Assembly (NCBI GenBank): GCA_020633655.1
Contig: JACKDF010000008.1
Coordinates: 248,001 to 312,000, forward strand
Direction of reading: 5' to 3'
Source: Deferribacteres bacterium
Lineage (GTDB): Bacteria > Zhuqueibacterota > Zhuqueibacteria > Zhuqueibacterales > Geothermadaptataceae
DNA length: 64,000 nucleotides
Numbering within the stretch: position 1 is the first letter of the stretch; the number at the start of each line of letters is the position of its first letter. Below are positions 18,234 to 28,458 of this stretch, one piece after another. The notes under the pieces are model-generated. The model did no database searches. It saw nothing but the letters and a program-made list of their open reading frames with translations, and had not been told where the DNA came from. Both the position numbers and the translations under genes were made by a program.

Positions 18234-20348
18234 CTATCTCAACAACAACATTTTATGGTTTTGCTTAAAGCCCGATGCAGTTTTCAGGCTGTAATAATAA
18301 ACACCACTCGCCAGATTTTCTGCATTCCATTCAGCAGTGTGCACTCCGGCTCCTTGCTTCTCTGATACCAATTTAGCAACCTTTTGTCCCATGGTGTTGT
18401 GAACAGTTAAACTAACATAACCGGGAACCGACAACTGATAACGGATAACTGTTTCAGGATTAAACGGATTGGGATAATTTTGATGAAGCTTAAAGTCCTT
18501 TATCAATTCTGACTGTTCGGTTTCATCAATGCCTGTTGTTTGTTCTGATATTTTAAACAATCGAGCTCCATGCGATGGTACCGTTGTTTTGAATTCGGTG
18601 CCGGAATAGGTGCCCACATCTGTTTTCTGCCGCATATCTCGTATAGAACAATCACCTGAAAAACCAAGTTCCGCAAGATCAACTGTGACTTCTTTGTCGC
18701 CTGCTACTGAGACGACAAACTCAATGGTCACACCATTTGGTGCATTCAAAACTTCATCATCAAAACCACACAATGCTTTAAATGTGGTATATCCGCTTGG
18801 TAAATTAAACTCGATGAGTGAGTAAGAATTGACGCCAAATCCATTGGCATACGTCACCCCGTTTACTCTTAAAGGATTACCATCAAGACTTTTGTTCTTT
18901 TGCACGGATGCCCATCCGCTCACAGCACTTACCCAGGTTAATTCGGTCAACAGCAATGAATCTCCCCTGTCATTGTAGATAGCAGGGTTAATCCAGTCGC
19001 CATGATCGTAATTGAAATTATCTCCCGCAGTGGTTACAGTCAGGTATAATTTAGGTGAGCCTGTGATATCTGCTATTATTTGCACTCCTTCTCTTTGTAC
19101 AGTCCTACTGATAAGTCCAGAACTGGCAACCGATTTTCCCGATCCTGTATTGAATATCGCAAGAAATTTATCACTTGTATTCGGGTCATCTGCCATCCAG
19201 GCGATACTGTCGCCTACACTATACAATTGCCGATTATTAACAGACGTCCCATGCATAGCCAGGACTTCATCGTAGGTGAGAAGTGAATTGGTCAATTCAT
19301 CGTTATCCGGCAGGTGGCCACCAAACATCAACGGGGACTTAAAAATAGTCCACAGCGTCATTAACGTGAGCTGTTCGTCGGCTGTGAAATTTGTGTAACG
19401 ATCAGCCCCACGCTCTCCTCGAATGGATATGTGCCCCAACGGCAGCATATCGGCATCCGGCCAGTTGCCCGGAGAACGATAAGGTGCCCAATTGTTGCAC
19501 ACATCAAATTGATTTTCCAGCTCGCTCCAGATATCCCAGAAATCATCGACTGTGCGCCACATATTGGCATGTTCTTTTGCGTGATTGCCGCTTGTTAATG
19601 GCGTTGCTCCCAGAGACATGCTTAAAACGATCGGTCTTCTTGTCTCGTCAATGGCGCTGCGAATCATCTCAATTTCCGTTGAATAATACGGCCTTGAGAG
19701 ATCATCAACCTTGATAAAATCCACTCCCCAGGAGGCATACAATTGAATAATTGAATTATAATACGCTTGTGCGCCATCGACATTTTTAATCGTATAATTA
19801 TCGGGTAACCACGGGCATTGACTGGCAGAGGTAAAAATATCTCTGGCTATTTTGCTGCTGCTTTTTATGGGTAGATCTTCATTGACGGCCACAACCGGTA
19901 CCCCACGCATGATGTGGATGCCAAATTTGAGACCCAGGGAATGGACATAATCTGCCAAAGGTTTGAATCCTGCGCCGTTTACAGAGGAAGGAAATCTTTT
20001 AGGTGATGGTAGGTATCTTCCATACTCATCGTAAATAAAGTCTGAATTATCGAAAGCATTGTAGTAGCCAGTTGTCTGATTATCCACATACCAACGAATG
20101 TCCACAACGATGTACTCCCAGCCATATTGCTTGAGGTTGGCGGCCATATAATCTGCATTGGCTTTCACTTCCGATTCTGTTACTGAGGGACCGAAACAGT
20201 CCCAGCTATTCCACCCCATCGGCGGGGTAAGAGCCCAGGTTTTGAAGGTTGTATCAGCAGCTGTTTGCTTTAGTTGTTGTGTTTCCGTTTGAGCAAAAAG
20301 CACACTTGTAACGACGAATATATATAAAACAGTAAATGACATCCTCAC
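18234..20348 (-). CDS. GH27 alpha-galactosidase-family enzyme with sorting domain
   Basis: A protein of 704 residues. A GTG start is preferred because GGAGGAG lies 7 bases before it, whereas the ATG two codons later is 13 bases away. A signal peptide ends at FAQ20. The GH27 domain starts TPPMGWNSWDCFGP, with nucleophile Asp215 (DFIKVDDLSRP) and acid/base at Asp268-Asp269 (RTVDDFW). An NPCBM-like domain follows, then a sorting domain (NYPNPFNPET ... SGVYYYSLKTASG ... HKMLLLR). It is highly similar to its downstream neighbour through the barrel, so the pair arose by tandem duplication with gain or loss of the sorting domain. It likely acts at the surface on galactose- or arabinopyranose-capped side chains. 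Confidence 0.9.
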   Translation of the reverse strand: MRMSFTVLYIFVVTSVLFAQTETQQLKQTAADTTFKTWALTPPMGWNSWDCFGPSVTESEVKANADYMAANLKQYGWEYIVVDIRWYVDNQTTGYYNAFDNSDFIYDEYGRYLPSPKRFPSSVNGAGFKPLADYVHSLGLKFGIHIMRGVPVVAVNEDLPIKSSSKIARDIFTSASQCPWLPDNYTIKNVDGAQAYYNSIIQLYASWGVDFIKVDDLSRPYYSTEIEMIRSAIDETRRPIVLSMSLGATPLTSGNHAKEHANMWRTVDDFWDIWSELENQFDVCNNWAPYRSPGNWPDADMLPLGHISIRGERGADRYTNFTADEQLTLMTLWTIFKSPLMFGGHLPDNDELTNSLLTYDEVLAMHGTSVNNRQLYSVGDSIAWMADDPNTSDKFLAIFNTGSGKSVASSGLISRTVQREGVQIIADITGSPKLYLTVTTAGDNFNYDHGDWINPAIYNDRGDSLLLTELTWVSAVSGWASVQKNKSLDGNPLRVNGVTYANGFGVNSYSLIEFNLPSGYTTFKALCGFDDEVLNAPNGVTIEFVVSVAGDKEVTVDLAELGFSGDCSIRDMRQKTDVGTYSGTEFKTTVPSHGARLFKISEQTTGIDETEQSELIKDFKLHQNYPNPFNPETVIRYQLSVPGYVSLTVHNTMGQKVAKLVSEKQGAGVHTAEWNAENLASGVYYYSLKTASGFKQNHKMLLLR

Positions 20349-20385
20349 CGTTTTTCTCCTCCATTATAAACTGTATCTCGTTTTT

Positions 20386-23300
20386 TTATTTTACAATTTC
20401 AGCACCAAAACCCTTAACGGTGGGCCTTACCTGTAAAATATTGCCATCCTTATCAAATTGTAATTCATCCACGCACACTTCCCGATTGTATCCCGCAGCA
20501 TCGCCCATCGAAAAACCTTTAGGACGGGTGAAACGGTGATAAATGATATACCACTTGCTGCTCTCCGGAACAAAAAGGACACAGTTATGACCGGTTCCAT
20601 AAATTTTTAGCGTATCGTCTCTGGCGATAACCAGGTTGTTTTCGGGAATGTTCAAGACACCGGTTGGAGAATCCGCGGTAGCGTAACGCACCCGATAATC
20701 CGGACTGCGCGTATCATTTTCAGACCATAAAAAATAATACTTCCCCTCACGGAAAAAAACTTCAACTCCTTCTCGAAAAGTTGAATTTGGAGTAATAATT
20801 TTTATTGTGCTTTCATCAATGGAAATCATGTCATTATTTAATTCTGCACGGGCCATATAGCCATTTCCCCAAAACAAAAAGTCATTGCCGCGAACCGGAT
20901 CGTGGAACACATCGGGATCAATCTGCTGGCCGCTCGCCCCGGGAGGTGGTGATGCGATCAATGGTTGGCCTGAATCAACAAACGGTCCGGTTGGATCATC
21001 GGCCACAGCAACACCAATTTTTTGTTTGGCGCAGAAATAATAGAAGTATTTGTATTCGCCGTCGATTTTTTTCTCAATTATTGTCGGCGCCCAGGCATTT
21101 TCGTTGGCCCACTCCGCATCTGTTTTCAAATCGAGAATGACGCCTTCATCTTTCCATTCCTCCAAATTGTCGGATGAAAAGACGTTAAAGTAGGTTCCTG
21201 ACCAGCCAGTGAATCCGTCGCTTGTGGGATAGATGTAGTATTTGCCTGTTTTTTCTGAATGAAGCACTTCCGGGTCAGCGTAGTATCCATCTAAAATGGG
21301 ATTCAAATCCATAGAAACAGTTACGTTGTACACCTTACTTCCGACACCATCAATCGAGAGCGTGTACTCAATCGGACTATTTGTAAAATCCTGCGGCGTT
21401 TCCGGTAAGACTTTCACGCCTGGCAAAACAATTAATTCCGGATCAAAGGCACTAAGATTGGTTCCATATTTAACAGGGAGGTAAACATCAGTCACAACAA
21501 TATCGACATTGTTTTGTTTGACTGCTGGTGAGTTGGATCCATACACCACAAGATCCCTCGTTCCAGCCCAATTTTGAGCCAGCCTTCCCGCCTCTTCAGA
21601 TGTGATTGGCATTACAGTGCCGTGGCGCGGGGTAAAATTCATCGAAACGCCGTCAACGATTGAAAAATTAAGTAGATCGGTGCTTTCCGTAAATTGGTAT
21701 TTACCGGTTGTGTACAAATCGTACATCAGGATGTAAGTGTCCGAGTTGATCAATTTAAAAACACCGGAGCCTTCAACAGCGTCTGATGTCTGATCAGCCG
21801 GTTTTTCAATCAACTCGTAACCGCTGGTTAGCTGGTCTGAAACAGCCACAAATATTCCACCCCCGCTTTCATTTTTATGGAAAAGGTAGTATTTATCGTC
21901 CTTGAAAATGATATCCCCATCAATGCAAGCGCTGTTGTTGGGATCGGCATAAAGCTGGATCGGTTTTGTCGCTAAATCGGTAAAATCTTCATTGGCGTAG
22001 GAATAATAGATAATGTCCTTTTCACCGGCTCGGTGCATGGAAAAATAAACCATGTATTTTTCTTTCGCCGGATCATATATGGTTTGCGGCGCCCAGGCTC
22101 GGTCAATCGTGCTGAATTCCGGGAATTTGGCTTTAATATCAACCGTGCTGGAAGTCCAGTTTATCAAATCTTTGGATTTTAACAGGACGATGCCGTGGTT
22201 CGAGCTCCAGCCATTAGCAGAAACCATATCCGTAACCACCATGTAAAATGTGCTGTCGCCGGTTCCCCGTAAAATATGCGGATCACGCACACCGTCTGTC
22301 GTGCTGATCCTGTCAGAACGGATGACAGGTTCGTTGTTATTTAAAGCCCGGTACGTAAAACCATCGCTGCTTACAGCAAAGCGGATGGCTTCCTGGGTGC
22401 CGGTATTTCCAGTAAAATAAGCAAAGAGATAGCCAGAAAAGCCTTCATCTTCAGCGATGTAGATGTCAAATGTTTTCGTAGTGGATTCCTGCCCTTTGCT
22501 GATTGTTGCTGTCAGAAGGACATGGGTCTTGCCGCCGCCTATTGGGGAAAGCTGCATCACCTCGCCCGTATCCGAAAGATAATCCGGCTTACCAGAAAGC
22601 CAGGTAATTTCTGAGCCTTCCACACCTGTTTGTGGAAGTATGAGATTGCTTCGTAAGTTTTTCAGTGATCCGAGAATTGTAAGTAGAAGTGAATCCCTTT
22701 CGACACTTATTCGGTCATCATACAATGGCAGCACTGTGGCTATAAACTGTTTGGAATCACTTTCATTAGCTACTCGAAAGTAAGCCGTCAGAGTAACTTC
22801 CACTGGATCACTTCCAATAACCGGACGTGTCACAACTCCTTTGTTGCTGATAACGTTTTTATTGGAAGATTGCCAGCTAATTTCGACGCCGCCGTCTGCA
22901 GATGTTGGCAAGATCAAATCAGAAATGACAGCGTCCAGGTTTCCCAGATCGAGTTCGGCTTTGGCTATCGCTAACAATCCAGTGCCCATGGCACTGTTTA
23001 AAGCAGCAACGTCACTACCCAAAGCCGCGATTTCTGCAGCGCTGAGGGCTTTATTATAAACTCTGAAATCGTAATAATAGGTTTTTGCAAGGTAAGCGTC
23101 ATTTGCATAGCACGATTTGCCCAGAAAATTGTGAGTCGTGGCCCCCAGGTCCTTTGGCAGAAGTGCGATAGACCCGGTTTTCACAGAAACACCATCAATA
23201 TAAAGCGCCCCCGAGCTGCCGGATTGTGTATAAGTCACGTGTTTCCAGGTTCCTTTTGTCAGCGCCTTACCATAATTTAAAGTTGATTCACCACCCCAAT

Positions 23301-23772
23301 GCGTCTTGGAAATGGCATAGCGCATCTCACTGGCTCTTAAAAACATATTGCCATTTTGGTCTTTGGCAATATCATCGGAATTAGCAAATGTCCAGATAAA
23401 ATTTCCATTAGCGGAGATGTCAGCGCTTTCATCGATGTACAGGTATGTCGATATTGTGAAATCGGATAGGGATGAAATAATCGTTCCGACTTCACTTCCC
23501 AAATTCAGATAGCTATTTGCAGCCCCCAGATCAAGAACAGAAAAATTTCCGATTTTTATCAAGCTGGCATTGTTTTCTAAGGTTGATGTATAAACACCGG
23601 CATCATCGATAACCCGGTTGCTGTCAGTTGTGAGGTTGCCAAATGTAAATTGCACTTTTAAATTTGGATTGTCCTTTGAAAAAAGGCTATCAATATTGAA
23701 AAGCATTATTAAAACAAAAAGAATTAATGACTTTTTAAACATCATTTTGATACGAACGATTGTCTTTTCCAT
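20386..23772 (-). CDS. Multidomain LamG / bacterial Ig / double GH43 protein
   Basis: A protein of 1128 residues with a signal peptide (KKSLILFVLIMLFNIDSLFS) and GAGGT 7 bases before the ATG. The order is a LamG/concanavalin-like module (about 35-260), two atrophied bacterial Ig repeats (about 265-440; motifs ISWQSSNKNVISNKGVV and ITWLSGKPDYLSDTGEV), a first GH43-like propeller (about 442-760), an Ig-like linker, and a second GH43 domain (about 825-1125) starting GYYADPEVLHS. The double catalytic layout suggests release of arabinose or xylose from branched chains. There is no sorting domain. It is the first gene of the - strand block and lies divergent to the hybrid regulator that probably controls it. 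Confidence 0.85.
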   Translation of the reverse strand: MEKTIVRIKMMFKKSLILFVLIMLFNIDSLFSKDNPNLKVQFTFGNLTTDSNRVIDDAGVYTSTLENNASLIKIGNFSVLDLGAANSYLNLGSEVGTIISSLSDFTISTYLYIDESADISANGNFIWTFANSDDIAKDQNGNMFLRASEMRYAISKTHWGGESTLNYGKALTKGTWKHVTYTQSGSSGALYIDGVSVKTGSIALLPKDLGATTHNFLGKSCYANDAYLAKTYYYDFRVYNKALSAAEIAALGSDVAALNSAMGTGLLAIAKAELDLGNLDAVISDLILPTSADGGVEISWQSSNKNVISNKGVVTRPVIGSDPVEVTLTAYFRVANESDSKQFIATVLPLYDDRISVERDSLLLTILGSLKNLRSNLILPQTGVEGSEITWLSGKPDYLSDTGEVMQLSPIGGGKTHVLLTATISKGQESTTKTFDIYIAEDEGFSGYLFAYFTGNTGTQEAIRFAVSSDGFTYRALNNNEPVIRSDRISTTDGVRDPHILRGTGDSTFYMVVTDMVSANGWSSNHGIVLLKSKDLINWTSSTVDIKAKFPEFSTIDRAWAPQTIYDPAKEKYMVYFSMHRAGEKDIIYYSYANEDFTDLATKPIQLYADPNNSACIDGDIIFKDDKYYLFHKNESGGGIFVAVSDQLTSGYELIEKPADQTSDAVEGSGVFKLINSDTYILMYDLYTTGKYQFTESTDLLNFSIVDGVSMNFTPRHGTVMPITSEEAGRLAQNWAGTRDLVVYGSNSPAVKQNNVDIVVTDVYLPVKYGTNLSAFDPELIVLPGVKVLPETPQDFTNSPIEYTLSIDGVGSKVYNVTVSMDLNPILDGYYADPEVLHSEKTGKYYIYPTSDGFTGWSGTYFNVFSSDNLEEWKDEGVILDLKTDAEWANENAWAPTIIEKKIDGEYKYFYYFCAKQKIGVAVADDPTGPFVDSGQPLIASPPPGASGQQIDPDVFHDPVRGNDFLFWGNGYMARAELNNDMISIDESTIKIITPNSTFREGVEVFFREGKYYFLWSENDTRSPDYRVRYATADSPTGVLNIPENNLVIARDDTLKIYGTGHNCVLFVPESSKWYIIYHRFTRPKGFSMGDAAGYNREVCVDELQFDKDGNILQVRPTVKGFGAEIVK

Positions 23773-24168
23773 CCATTTACCTCAATTACCATTCGAAACT
23801 ATCAGAATTCGTTATCTTTATTTTTGTTATAGTCTACATTGTTTTCGCATCTAAGTGAAGATAAATATTGTATATAATATTGTATTTAATTAATACAGAT
23901 ATGTAAAGTTAAAAACCGTTATTAACGTGTTAACAAACGCTATAAAAATCGCATATATCATTTAACTGCACCACTTACACTGTAGAAGTTAACTCGTAAA
24001 TTAACATGTATGCATAACTCGATAGACTTAACTGGTTTGATAAGAATGACTATTTCCCACAAAGTAGACGAGCCTGCATTGGAGAACGAAGTGTGAAACA
24101 GGCAGTGCACCCTAAATTCAAAACATTAAACCACCCGACTCGCGAGCTCGGTTAAGAAAGGCTCATTT
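23773..24168. promoter_or_regulatory. Divergent intergenic region between the glycosidase block and its regulator
   Basis: An AT-rich gap of 396 bases with no coding frame of note. It must hold the promoters of both divergent units. The only symmetrical motif seen is TTAACGTGTTAA at 23922-23933, with further GTTAAC-like words nearby (about 23985-24005). These may be operator parts for the AraC-type output domain of the adjacent regulator, but this is a guess. No confident -35/-10 pair was assigned. Confidence 0.4.
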
Positions 24169-27100
24169 ATGAATTCGGTAAAAGGGTTTGCAGGTTGGTG
24201 TTTCTTGTTTTTTGGGTTTATTTTTCTACAACCTTTTGACACCGCTAATATAGTGCATTCACAGGAATTTTCTGTGAGATTCGATCTGGAATCGAGCCTG
24301 CCGAAGACAACCGTTTTTGATCTTTTGCAGGACAAGTCGGGCTTTTTGTGGTTCGGAACCCAGGATGGTTTGATCCGTTTTGATGGTTACGAGTATAAAA
24401 CCTACCGTTATGATCCGTTAGATACAACAAGTATTGGCGACAACAACATAACCCGGATATATGAAGATCGGGACGGTTTTATTTGGATCGGGACGTCGAA
24501 CGGTATTAATCGTTATGACCCACAACACAACCGCTTTACCCGTTTTCATTTGGATGAAAAGCAAGGGCATTTCAAGGAAAGAGATGTTGTGACTGTAATT
24601 TGCCAGGACAGGTATGGAGACATGTGGATTGGCAGTGGGCGTTCGGGGCTAGCTCATTTGAGTTGGCAGAATACGCAAAAAATTGAAACCAGATTTTACA
24701 CACATGATAACAATGATTCTGGTAGCGTGAGCAATGATTTCATCCCAAGTCATGCAATTTTTGAGGACAGCGACGGAGATATTTGGATTGGAACTGGCGA
24801 TGGTCTAAATTTGTATGACAGACAAGGGGATTCTTTTAAGCAGTATTCATACACACACAATTTTCATAGAAATGTTCCCGGGGCAATTCGTTTTGTCAAG
24901 GAGATGCCCGACGAGCATGGCATTCTTTGGTTAGGTACACATCTTGGAATCTACAGACTTGAAAAAGCAACCGGGCAGAGTGATTTTTTTCCCTTCGATT
25001 TGACTCGGATGGCTAAAAGTCCCACAAAGGCAGTGTCTGAATTGCAGTACGGGAATGCACTATGGGATGGCTACACGCGTCTTGTCATCCACCAGGATTC
25101 TGGTAATCCCGACACATTCTGGATAGCAACAATAACATGTCTCCTTACCTTTAACCGGCAAACGGGTGAGTTTTCCTACCTTGAACCGAATCATCCCAAC
25201 CAGGATGGACTTTTTAGCCCTGTAATCCTGGGTCTGCTGGAAGACCATTCCTCAATACTCTGGTTGGGTACCAGACAGGGTGTCACTAAAATAAAGGAAC
25301 ATGCCAGTAAGTTCACCCGCTATCAATATCAACCTAATTCGAAGCACAGCATTCAAAATCCCAACGTTTTTTCTTTTTATTTAGATTCGAAAAAAGGCAA
25401 CGAGAATATTTTGTGGCTCGGCATGCGCAACTCCCTCAGCAGCCTGAACCGTTTGACCGGTCTATTCGAACACCACAGCGGCGAATTTGCAACAAAACCC
25501 ACTGGTATCCACGGAACACCAAGAGGCATGCTTCGAGACGCCTTGGAGAATCTCTGGGTAGTGACCACTCAAGGGATTTTCTTTTTTGATGAGGAGCACA
25601 GGAGATTCCAGCGTTTGCCTGTCAGAGATCAAAATGGTATTTTAGACTATTCTCTTCCATGTTATGATATAATCCGGGCGAAGAACAATCTTCTCTGGAC
25701 AACATCTTCGAAAGGATTAACTCGAATCGATCCGGACGCGAGGATGTGCAAACTATACTCATTCCCGGAAAGTGAAAATATAACAGGATATGAGAATGTT
25801 CAAAATACACTAATCGAAGATAAAAGCGGCATGCTTTGGATCGGTACCGAATTAGGCCTGACCAGTTTTGATCCTAATTCCGGAGAATTCAAAACGCATG
25901 GCAGAGGCAAGAGCCTACGCAATCGCATACCATCTCTTCCGATCTGGGGATTATACCGGGATGAATCTGGCATTCTTTGGCTGGCAACCTATGGTGCTGG
26001 TCTGCTGGCATACAATCCCATGACTGAAACGGTCACGCCCTACACTACCGCCAATGTAGGATTTCCAACCAACAGCCTTGATTCTTTCATCGCCGATGAC
26101 ATGGGAAATTTTTGGATAGGTACTGATAACGGGTTGGTGAAATTTGATCCCGTCACGAAACAAGTAAGAGTTTATAACCAGGGAAGCGGCTTGTCCTCTG
26201 AGGAGTTTCATCAGGGGGCGGTTTTCAAAGCCGCCAATGGAGAAATCTTTTTAGGCACGGTCAGTGGATTCAACAGTTTCTATCCTTCGGAAATCACGGA
26301 TAATCCGATACCTCCGAAAGTGGTTTTGACCGATTTCGAATTGTTCAACAAATCAGTTAAAATAGATTCCCAATCTGTTTTAAAACAGCACGTTTCTTTT
26401 TGCGATCATATATATCTGACCCACACACAAAATGATTTCTCATTCAAATATGTTGGATTGCATTATACCAGCCCCTTGGACAATCAGTATGCCTACAAGC
26501 TCGAACCTTATGAAAAAGACTGGCAAATGGTTGGCAATCTGCGTAGAGCCAGCTATACTAATCTCGATCCCGGTAATTATACTTTCAGAGTCAAAGCTGC
26601 AAATAATGACGGTGTATGGAATGAAAAGGGTACTTCGGTTCAAATAACAATTTTTCCTCCATGGTGGGAGACCTGGTGGGCGTACTCACTTTTGTCCATC
26701 GTTGTGTTATCGCTCCTTTACGGTGTACGGCAGTACGAGTTGAATCGAATCGCTCTCCGGAATCGCTTACGAATCGAACAAGTGGAGGCAGAAAAACTCA
26801 AAGAGCTGGATCAGATGAAGTCGCGTTTTTTTACCAATATTTCCCATGAATTCCGAACACCACTGACACTGGTGCTAGGGCAAATCAATACAGTGATTAC
26901 CAGTATAACAGAAGAGAAATTCAAAAAAAAATTGTCGATAGCGCAGCGCAACGCACAGCGGCTACTGCATTTGGTCAGCCAATTATTGGATCTGTCGAAG
27001 CTCGAATCCGGTAGCATGAAGCTAAATTTCGTGCGCAACAATGTCATTCGATTTCTTAAAAATCTCTTCTATTCTTTTGAAGCACTCGCTGAAGAAAAAA

Positions 27101-28458
27101 ATATTTCCTTACAGTTTGTTTGTGATGAAAAAAAAGTAATGCTCGATTATGAGCCGGATAAGTTGGAAAAGATTATTGTCAATTTGCTGTCGAACGCATT
27201 CAAATTCACGCCGACCGACGGCTCAATTATAATAACTGTCATAACCAAAAAAAGTACGCACACGATAAGCAAAGCCAGTTCCTTGCAAACCGTCAGCGAT
27301 GTTACGGTTTTACATGAAAATGATTTTGTAACGATTACGATTGCGGACACCGGTGTGGGCATCGCTGCAGACCGCCTGCCGCATGTCTTTGATCGATTTT
27401 ACCAGGTTGACAGCGCCGACACACAAAAACGTGGAGGTTCTGGCATCGGTTTAGCCCTGGCAAAAGAATTGGTCCAATTGCACAACGGCATTCTTGGGGT
27501 GACGAGTGAAGTGGGCAAGGGAACAGAGTTCATCGTGCAGTTGCCGAGGCGACAGATTGAAGACCAGTTGCAAGAAAACGAGGAAATGACAAGCGCAGAT
27601 CGAGCATTGATCAATGATGCTCAAGCCTCAAGGTTCCTGCTTCCTCTACCCGGAGATGAGCAGTCAGTAACCATTACCAGGAAACCAACTGAGAGTGACC
27701 AGGATATCATCCTGATCGTTGAGGACAATGCCGACGTGCGTCATTACATTCGTGACCATCTGCAGCTAGCATATCATGTATGGGAAGCGGTAGATGGAGA
27801 GCAAGGTTTACTGGCCGCACAAGAAACCATTCCTGATCTCATCATCAGCGATGTAATGATGCCGAATATGGATGGCTATGAGTTCTGCAAAAAAATCCGT
27901 GCCGATGAGAAGACCAGTCACATCCCTATCATCATGCTGACAGCCAAAGCCGGGGACGAAGAAAAAATCACAGGCCTGAAAATCGGTGTCGATGACTATT
28001 TGATCAAGCCTTTCAATGCAGATGAGCTTGTTATTCGCATTGAGAATCTCATTAAAATGCGAAAAAAACTGCGTGAGAAATTCAGCACAGCGACCATCAT
28101 TCGACCTTCGGAAGTCTCCGTCGTTTCAGCGGATCAAGCCTTTCTCAAGCGAACCCTCGAGACCATTGATACTCAGATGAGTAATGAAGAATTTAACGTA
28201 ACAAAACTCGCCGCCGAAGTACACATGAGCGAGGCACAGCTCAATCGCAAACTGCAGGCGCTCATCAACCAACCTCCTGGACAGCTTATTCGCTCAATGC
28301 GTTTGCAGCGTGCAGCGGATCTCCTTTCTCAAGGAGCTGGAAATATCACCGAAATTTGTTACCATGTTGGTTTCTCGGATCTAAACAATTTTGCCCGCAG
28401 CTTTAAGAAACAATTCGGCGTAGCGCCATCAACTTACAAACGACCTCCAGCCAAATAA
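24169..28458 (+). CDS. Hybrid two-component system protein: propeller sensor, histidine kinase, receiver, AraC output
   Basis: A protein of 1429 residues. After a signal/anchor segment, residues of about 45-745 carry repeated two-component propeller units (DKSGFLWFGTQDGLIRFD, DRDGFIWIGTSNGINRYD, DESGILWLATYGAGL). A Y_Y_Y sensor domain follows (to about 825), then a membrane helix (WWAYSLLSIVVLSLLYG). The kinase has His893 in NISHEFRTPLT, an N box (IVNLLSNAFKF) and glycine loops (ADTGVGI, GGSGIGLALA). The receiver has Asp1228 (IISDVMMPNMDG). The C-terminus is an AraC-type double HTH. Such proteins bind oligosaccharides in the periplasm and switch on polysaccharide loci directly. It is divergent to the GH43/GH27 block, which is its likely target. 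Confidence 0.95.
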   Translation: MNSVKGFAGWCFLFFGFIFLQPFDTANIVHSQEFSVRFDLESSLPKTTVFDLLQDKSGFLWFGTQDGLIRFDGYEYKTYRYDPLDTTSIGDNNITRIYEDRDGFIWIGTSNGINRYDPQHNRFTRFHLDEKQGHFKERDVVTVICQDRYGDMWIGSGRSGLAHLSWQNTQKIETRFYTHDNNDSGSVSNDFIPSHAIFEDSDGDIWIGTGDGLNLYDRQGDSFKQYSYTHNFHRNVPGAIRFVKEMPDEHGILWLGTHLGIYRLEKATGQSDFFPFDLTRMAKSPTKAVSELQYGNALWDGYTRLVIHQDSGNPDTFWIATITCLLTFNRQTGEFSYLEPNHPNQDGLFSPVILGLLEDHSSILWLGTRQGVTKIKEHASKFTRYQYQPNSKHSIQNPNVFSFYLDSKKGNENILWLGMRNSLSSLNRLTGLFEHHSGEFATKPTGIHGTPRGMLRDALENLWVVTTQGIFFFDEEHRRFQRLPVRDQNGILDYSLPCYDIIRAKNNLLWTTSSKGLTRIDPDARMCKLYSFPESENITGYENVQNTLIEDKSGMLWIGTELGLTSFDPNSGEFKTHGRGKSLRNRIPSLPIWGLYRDESGILWLATYGAGLLAYNPMTETVTPYTTANVGFPTNSLDSFIADDMGNFWIGTDNGLVKFDPVTKQVRVYNQGSGLSSEEFHQGAVFKAANGEIFLGTVSGFNSFYPSEITDNPIPPKVVLTDFELFNKSVKIDSQSVLKQHVSFCDHIYLTHTQNDFSFKYVGLHYTSPLDNQYAYKLEPYEKDWQMVGNLRRASYTNLDPGNYTFRVKAANNDGVWNEKGTSVQITIFPPWWETWWAYSLLSIVVLSLLYGVRQYELNRIALRNRLRIEQVEAEKLKELDQMKSRFFTNISHEFRTPLTLVLGQINTVITSITEEKFKKKLSIAQRNAQRLLHLVSQLLDLSKLESGSMKLNFVRNNVIRFLKNLFYSFEALAEEKNISLQFVCDEKKVMLDYEPDKLEKIIVNLLSNAFKFTPTDGSIIITVITKKSTHTISKASSLQTVSDVTVLHENDFVTITIADTGVGIAADRLPHVFDRFYQVDSADTQKRGGSGIGLALAKELVQLHNGILGVTSEVGKGTEFIVQLPRRQIEDQLQENEEMTSADRALINDAQASRFLLPLPGDEQSVTITRKPTESDQDIILIVEDNADVRHYIRDHLQLAYHVWEAVDGEQGLLAAQETIPDLIISDVMMPNMDGYEFCKKIRADEKTSHIPIIMLTAKAGDEEKITGLKIGVDDYLIKPFNADELVIRIENLIKMRKKLREKFSTATIIRPSEVSVVSADQAFLKRTLETIDTQMSNEEFNVTKLAAEVHMSEAQLNRKLQALINQPPGQLIRSMRLQRAADLLSQGAGNITEICYHVGFSDLNNFARSFKKQFGVAPSTYKRPPAK

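Noticed and set aside
23922..23933. TTAACGTGTTAA as the binding site of the hybrid regulator
   Set aside because: AraC-type outputs usually bind direct repeats, and one AT-rich palindrome is not enough evidence.
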